The notes under the pieces are model-generated. The model saw nothing but the letters and a program-made list of their open reading frames with translations. It was not told the DNA's origin and ran no database searches. From the NCBI GenBank assembly GCA_011322755.1, contig DRLZ01000205.1, positions 1 through 9,281 on the forward strand: a stretch of DNA of 9,281 bases, written 5' to 3'. This document shows positions 6,814 through 9,281 of this stretch, in pieces. The position numbers and the translations under genes were made by a program. Each line of letters starts with the position of its first letter. Within the stretch, counting starts at the first letter, position 1. The stretch comes from Crenotrichaceae bacterium (GTDB taxonomy: Bacteria; Pseudomonadota; Gammaproteobacteria; Methylococcales; DRLZ01).

Positions 6814-8097
6814 ATGCCAAAAGAGCAGCATGAGCGATACGTGAGCGTGTTAACAAAAAAAACCATGGCCTTGGTTCTGGCTGGTGGACGCGGTAGCCGT
6901 CTCCATCAGTTAACAGACTGGCGCGCCAAACCCTCTGTGCCATTTGGTGGAAAATTCAGGATTATTGATTTTCCATTATCCAATTGTATCAATTCAGGAA
7001 TTCGTCGTATCGCAGTTTTAACCCAGTATAAAGCAGATTCGCTGATTAAGCATTTGGTGAATGGCTGGGGCTTTTTGCGTGGTGAATTTGGTGAGTTTAT
7101 CGACATTATTCCTGCCCAGCAACGCACTGGAGAGAGCTGGTATCTCGGTACGGCGGATGCTGTATACCAGAATATTGATATTATTCGTAATCGAGGTCCC
7201 GAGTATATTGTTATTCTGGCAGGTGATCATGTCTACAAGATGGATTATGGTCAGATGCTAGCTTATCATGCAGATAATGATGCCGATTTGACGATTGGTT
7301 GCCTCGAGGTCTCGCTGCAAGATGCGAAAGAATTCGGGGTTATGCATGTTGATAATGATAGCCGGGTTATCGAATTTTTTGAAAAACCCGAGAATCCACC
7401 TAGCATACCAGGGCGAGATGATACGGCTTTGGCATCAATGGGTATTTATATTTTTAACGCAACTTTTTTATACGAACAGTTGGTAAAAGATGCGAATACA
7501 CCGGGTTCCAGCCGTGATTTTGGTAAAGATATTATCCCAAGTATTATTGAGAAATATCGAGTCTATGCCTATCCATTCCTGAATATACAAACCGGAGGTC
7601 AGGCGTATTGGCGTGATGTGGGTACAATTGACTCATACTGGCAAGCGAATATGGAACTGGTGTCGGTCAACCCGGAAATGAACCTCTATGATCAAACCTG
7701 GCCGATCTGGACGTATCAGCAACAAAATGCACCAGCCAAGTTTGTTTTTGACGATGATGATCGACGCGGAATGGCTGTTGATTCAACAATTTCTGGCGGA
7801 GTAGTTATTTCTGGAGCGACTGTTCGCCGTTCGCTGTTATTTTCAGATGTCAGAGTTAACTCATACAGTCTTGTAGAAGACTCTGTGGTATTGCCAAATG
7901 TCAATATCGGGCGCCATTCTATTATAAAAAAAGCTATTCTCGATAAAGGTTGTAATATTCCTGAGGGTACGATTATTGGTGAAAATCCTCAGCAGGATGC
8001 TGAACGTTTTTCTGTTTCGCCAGGTGGGATTGTTCTGGTAACGCCTGAAATGCTTGGGCAAGATATTCATAAGGCTGACTGGTCAGCAGATGATTAA
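6814..8097 (+). CDS. glgC: Glucose-1-phosphate adenylyltransferase (ADP-glucose pyrophosphorylase) GlgC
   Basis: GlgC makes ADP-glucose from ATP and glucose-1-phosphate, the usual control step of bacterial glycogen synthesis; the enzyme is normally a homotetramer. The 427-residue product (E. coli 431) starts its nucleotidyltransferase domain with LAGGRGSRL (22-30), then RAKPSVPFGGKFRIIDF (37-53). Tyr110 in WYLGTADAV corresponds to the ATP-binding Tyr114 of E. coli. Asp138 in AGDHVYKMDY matches catalytic Asp142, and Lys191 in FFEKPENPP matches Lys195, which binds glucose-1-phosphate. YWRDVGTIDSYW (265-276) is conserved. The C-terminal left-handed beta-helix includes ISGATVRRSLLF (332-343) and IPEGTIIGENP (382-392). 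The catalytic set is intact. Several positions that bind effectors in E. coli differ: Lys39 is Trp36, His46 is Pro43, Arg130 is Asn126 and Arg386 is Lys378, so its activators may differ. The next gene overlaps its stop. Confidence 0.98.
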   Translation: MPKEQHERYVSVLTKKTMALVLAGGRGSRLHQLTDWRAKPSVPFGGKFRIIDFPLSNCINSGIRRIAVLTQYKADSLIKHLVNGWGFLRGEFGEFIDIIPAQQRTGESWYLGTADAVYQNIDIIRNRGPEYIVILAGDHVYKMDYGQMLAYHADNDADLTIGCLEVSLQDAKEFGVMHVDNDSRVIEFFEKPENPPSIPGRDDTALASMGIYIFNATFLYEQLVKDANTPGSSRDFGKDIIPSIIEKYRVYAYPFLNIQTGGQAYWRDVGTIDSYWQANMELVSVNPEMNLYDQTWPIWTYQQQNAPAKFVFDDDDRRGMAVDSTISGGVVISGATVRRSLLFSDVRVNSYSLVEDSVVLPNVNIGRHSIIKKAILDKGCNIPEGTIIGENPQQDAERFSVSPGGIVLVTPEMLGQDIHKADWSADD

Positions 8098-9281
8098 CGA
8101 ACCGATGCAAGTTGTTTTCTACTGGCATATGCATCAGCCCGAATATCGGGATATGAGCAGCGGGGAATATGTCTTGCCATGGACATATCTTCACGTGATC
8201 AAGGACTATGTTGACATGGCTGCGCACCTGGAAGCACATCCGGGTGCCAGAGCAGTCATCAATTTTGCCCCCGTGTTACTGGATCAGATAGAAGACTATG
8301 CGGAACAAATTGATAATTTTCTGACAAACACAACTCCGTTACGCGACCCGTTGTTACGTGCGCTGGCAGCAACTGATATGCCGCTCAACACGGATGACAG
8401 GTTAGCCCTGATCCATTCATGTTTACGAACCAATCGACATCGTAGCATCGAACGCTATCAGCCGTACCATAAAATAGCCGAAATGGCTGACTGGCTGGTT
8501 GAAAATCCACAATTTCTGCCCTATGCGGCACCACAATTTTTTGCTGATTTGCTTGTTTGGTACCATTTGGCATGGATTGGAGAAACAGTAAAACATACTG
8601 ATTTGCGTATTAAACGCTTGCTCAATCGTGAATCAGCATATGGTCTGGAAGAACGTCTTGAGCTGTTTTCAGTGATTGGCGAGTTACTGGAAAATGTGCT
8701 TGGGCGTTATAAGAAGCTGGCTAAAAGTGGTCAGATCGAATTATCAATGACGCCGTATGCTCATCCAATCATGCCCTTATTACTGGATATTCACAGTGCA
8801 AGGGAAGCAATGCCGGATGCCCCCCTTCCTCAACTCAATCAGTATCCTGGAGGAGAAGAAAGGGTGCGCTGGCATATCGAAAAAGGTTTAGAAACATTTC
8901 AGCGTGTGTTTGGTTGTCGCCCGGTCGGGTGTTGGCCATCAGAAGGTGCTGTGAGTGATGCGACCGTGAAAATACTCGACGACAGCGGATTTCGCTGGGC
9001 TGCAAGCGGGCAGAATGTATTGAGTAACAGTTTGTCTGCTGCTAATCTGCATGTTGAACACAGGCACAGACCTTATCAACTGGAGAATACCAGCATTCAG
9101 TGCTTTTTCAGAGATGATGGTCTTTCGGATCTAATTGGTTTCAAATATTCAAGCTGGCATGGCGATGATGCTGTTGCTGATTTGGTCAATCATCTGGAAA
9201 ATATTGCTAACAACCAGCATCATCGAGGCGTCATTGCCATTATCATGGATGGAGAAAATGCCTGGGAACATTATCCAAATA
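8090..9281 (+). CDS. Glycoside hydrolase family 57 protein, alpha-glucan active (partial, 3' end off the window)
   Basis: GH57 enzymes act on alpha-glucans with retention (alpha-amylase, amylopullulanase, 4-alpha-glucanotransferase, branching enzyme). Here 397 codons are visible and the frame is open at the edge. The family regions appear in order: YWHMHQP (11-17, region 1), QIELSMTPYAHPIMPLL (215-231, region 2), GCWPSEGAVSD (280-290, region 3, nucleophile Glu285), FRDDGLSDLIGF (340-351), and MDGENAWE (386-393, region 4, acid Asp387). There is no signal peptide, so it is cytosolic and fits intracellular glycogen turnover. The start at 8090 (ATGATTAA) overlaps glgC by 8 nt and places a short leader before VVFYWHMHQP, as is usual in this group; ATG 8105 is the alternative. 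Neither start has a good ribosome binding site, so coupling to glgC translation is likely. The exact activity cannot be told from sequence. Confidence 0.92.
   Translation, partial: MINEPMQVVFYWHMHQPEYRDMSSGEYVLPWTYLHVIKDYVDMAAHLEAHPGARAVINFAPVLLDQIEDYAEQIDNFLTNTTPLRDPLLRALAATDMPLNTDDRLALIHSCLRTNRHRSIERYQPYHKIAEMADWLVENPQFLPYAAPQFFADLLVWYHLAWIGETVKHTDLRIKRLLNRESAYGLEERLELFSVIGELLENVLGRYKKLAKSGQIELSMTPYAHPIMPLLLDIHSAREAMPDAPLPQLNQYPGGEERVRWHIEKGLETFQRVFGCRPVGCWPSEGAVSDATVKILDDSGFRWAASGQNVLSNSLSAANLHVEHRHRPYQLENTSIQCFFRDDGLSDLIGFKYSSWHGDDAVADLVNHLENIANNQHHRGVIAIIMDGENAWEHYPN

Overview
The window reads as ordinary chromosome from a Gram-negative proteobacterium, probably gamma- or beta-class. The reasons are an EttA almost colinear with the Escherichia coli protein, proteobacterial-type GlgB and GlgC, and an exported MltD-like transglycosylase with LysM modules. 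Base composition is moderate (I judge mid-40s % GC by eye, not computed). Genus cannot be fixed from the sequence. I see no insertion sequence, integrase, tRNA, rRNA, CRISPR array or phage gene.

Layout. Positions 1-2479 (minus strand) hold a long lytic transglycosylase gene with several LysM modules, cut by the left edge. Then come about 230 bp without a gene, ettA (2710-4380, minus), a 120-bp gap with a perfect dyad, and glgB (4501-6732, minus, GTG start). An 81-bp divergent control region follows. On the plus strand lie glgC (6814-8097) and a GH57 glycoside hydrolase gene that overlaps glgC by 8 nt and is cut by the right edge.

Function. GlgC makes ADP-glucose, the committed precursor of bacterial glycogen, and GlgB adds alpha-1,6 branches. 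The GH57 enzyme is translationally coupled to glgC and probably hydrolyses or rearranges alpha-glucan. Glycogen synthase (glgA), phosphorylase and debranching enzyme are not in the window. EttA is a ribosome-bound ABC-F ATPase that ties early elongation to the ATP/ADP state. The transglycosylase cleaves peptidoglycan in the envelope and has no evident link to glycogen beyond shared strand.

The window holds no clear candidate for a new multi-gene system. Points worth a second look are substitutions in GlgC at positions that bind allosteric effectors in E. coli, paired cysteines in two LysM modules, an 8+8 bp palindrome just after glgB, and the glgC/GH57 overlap.
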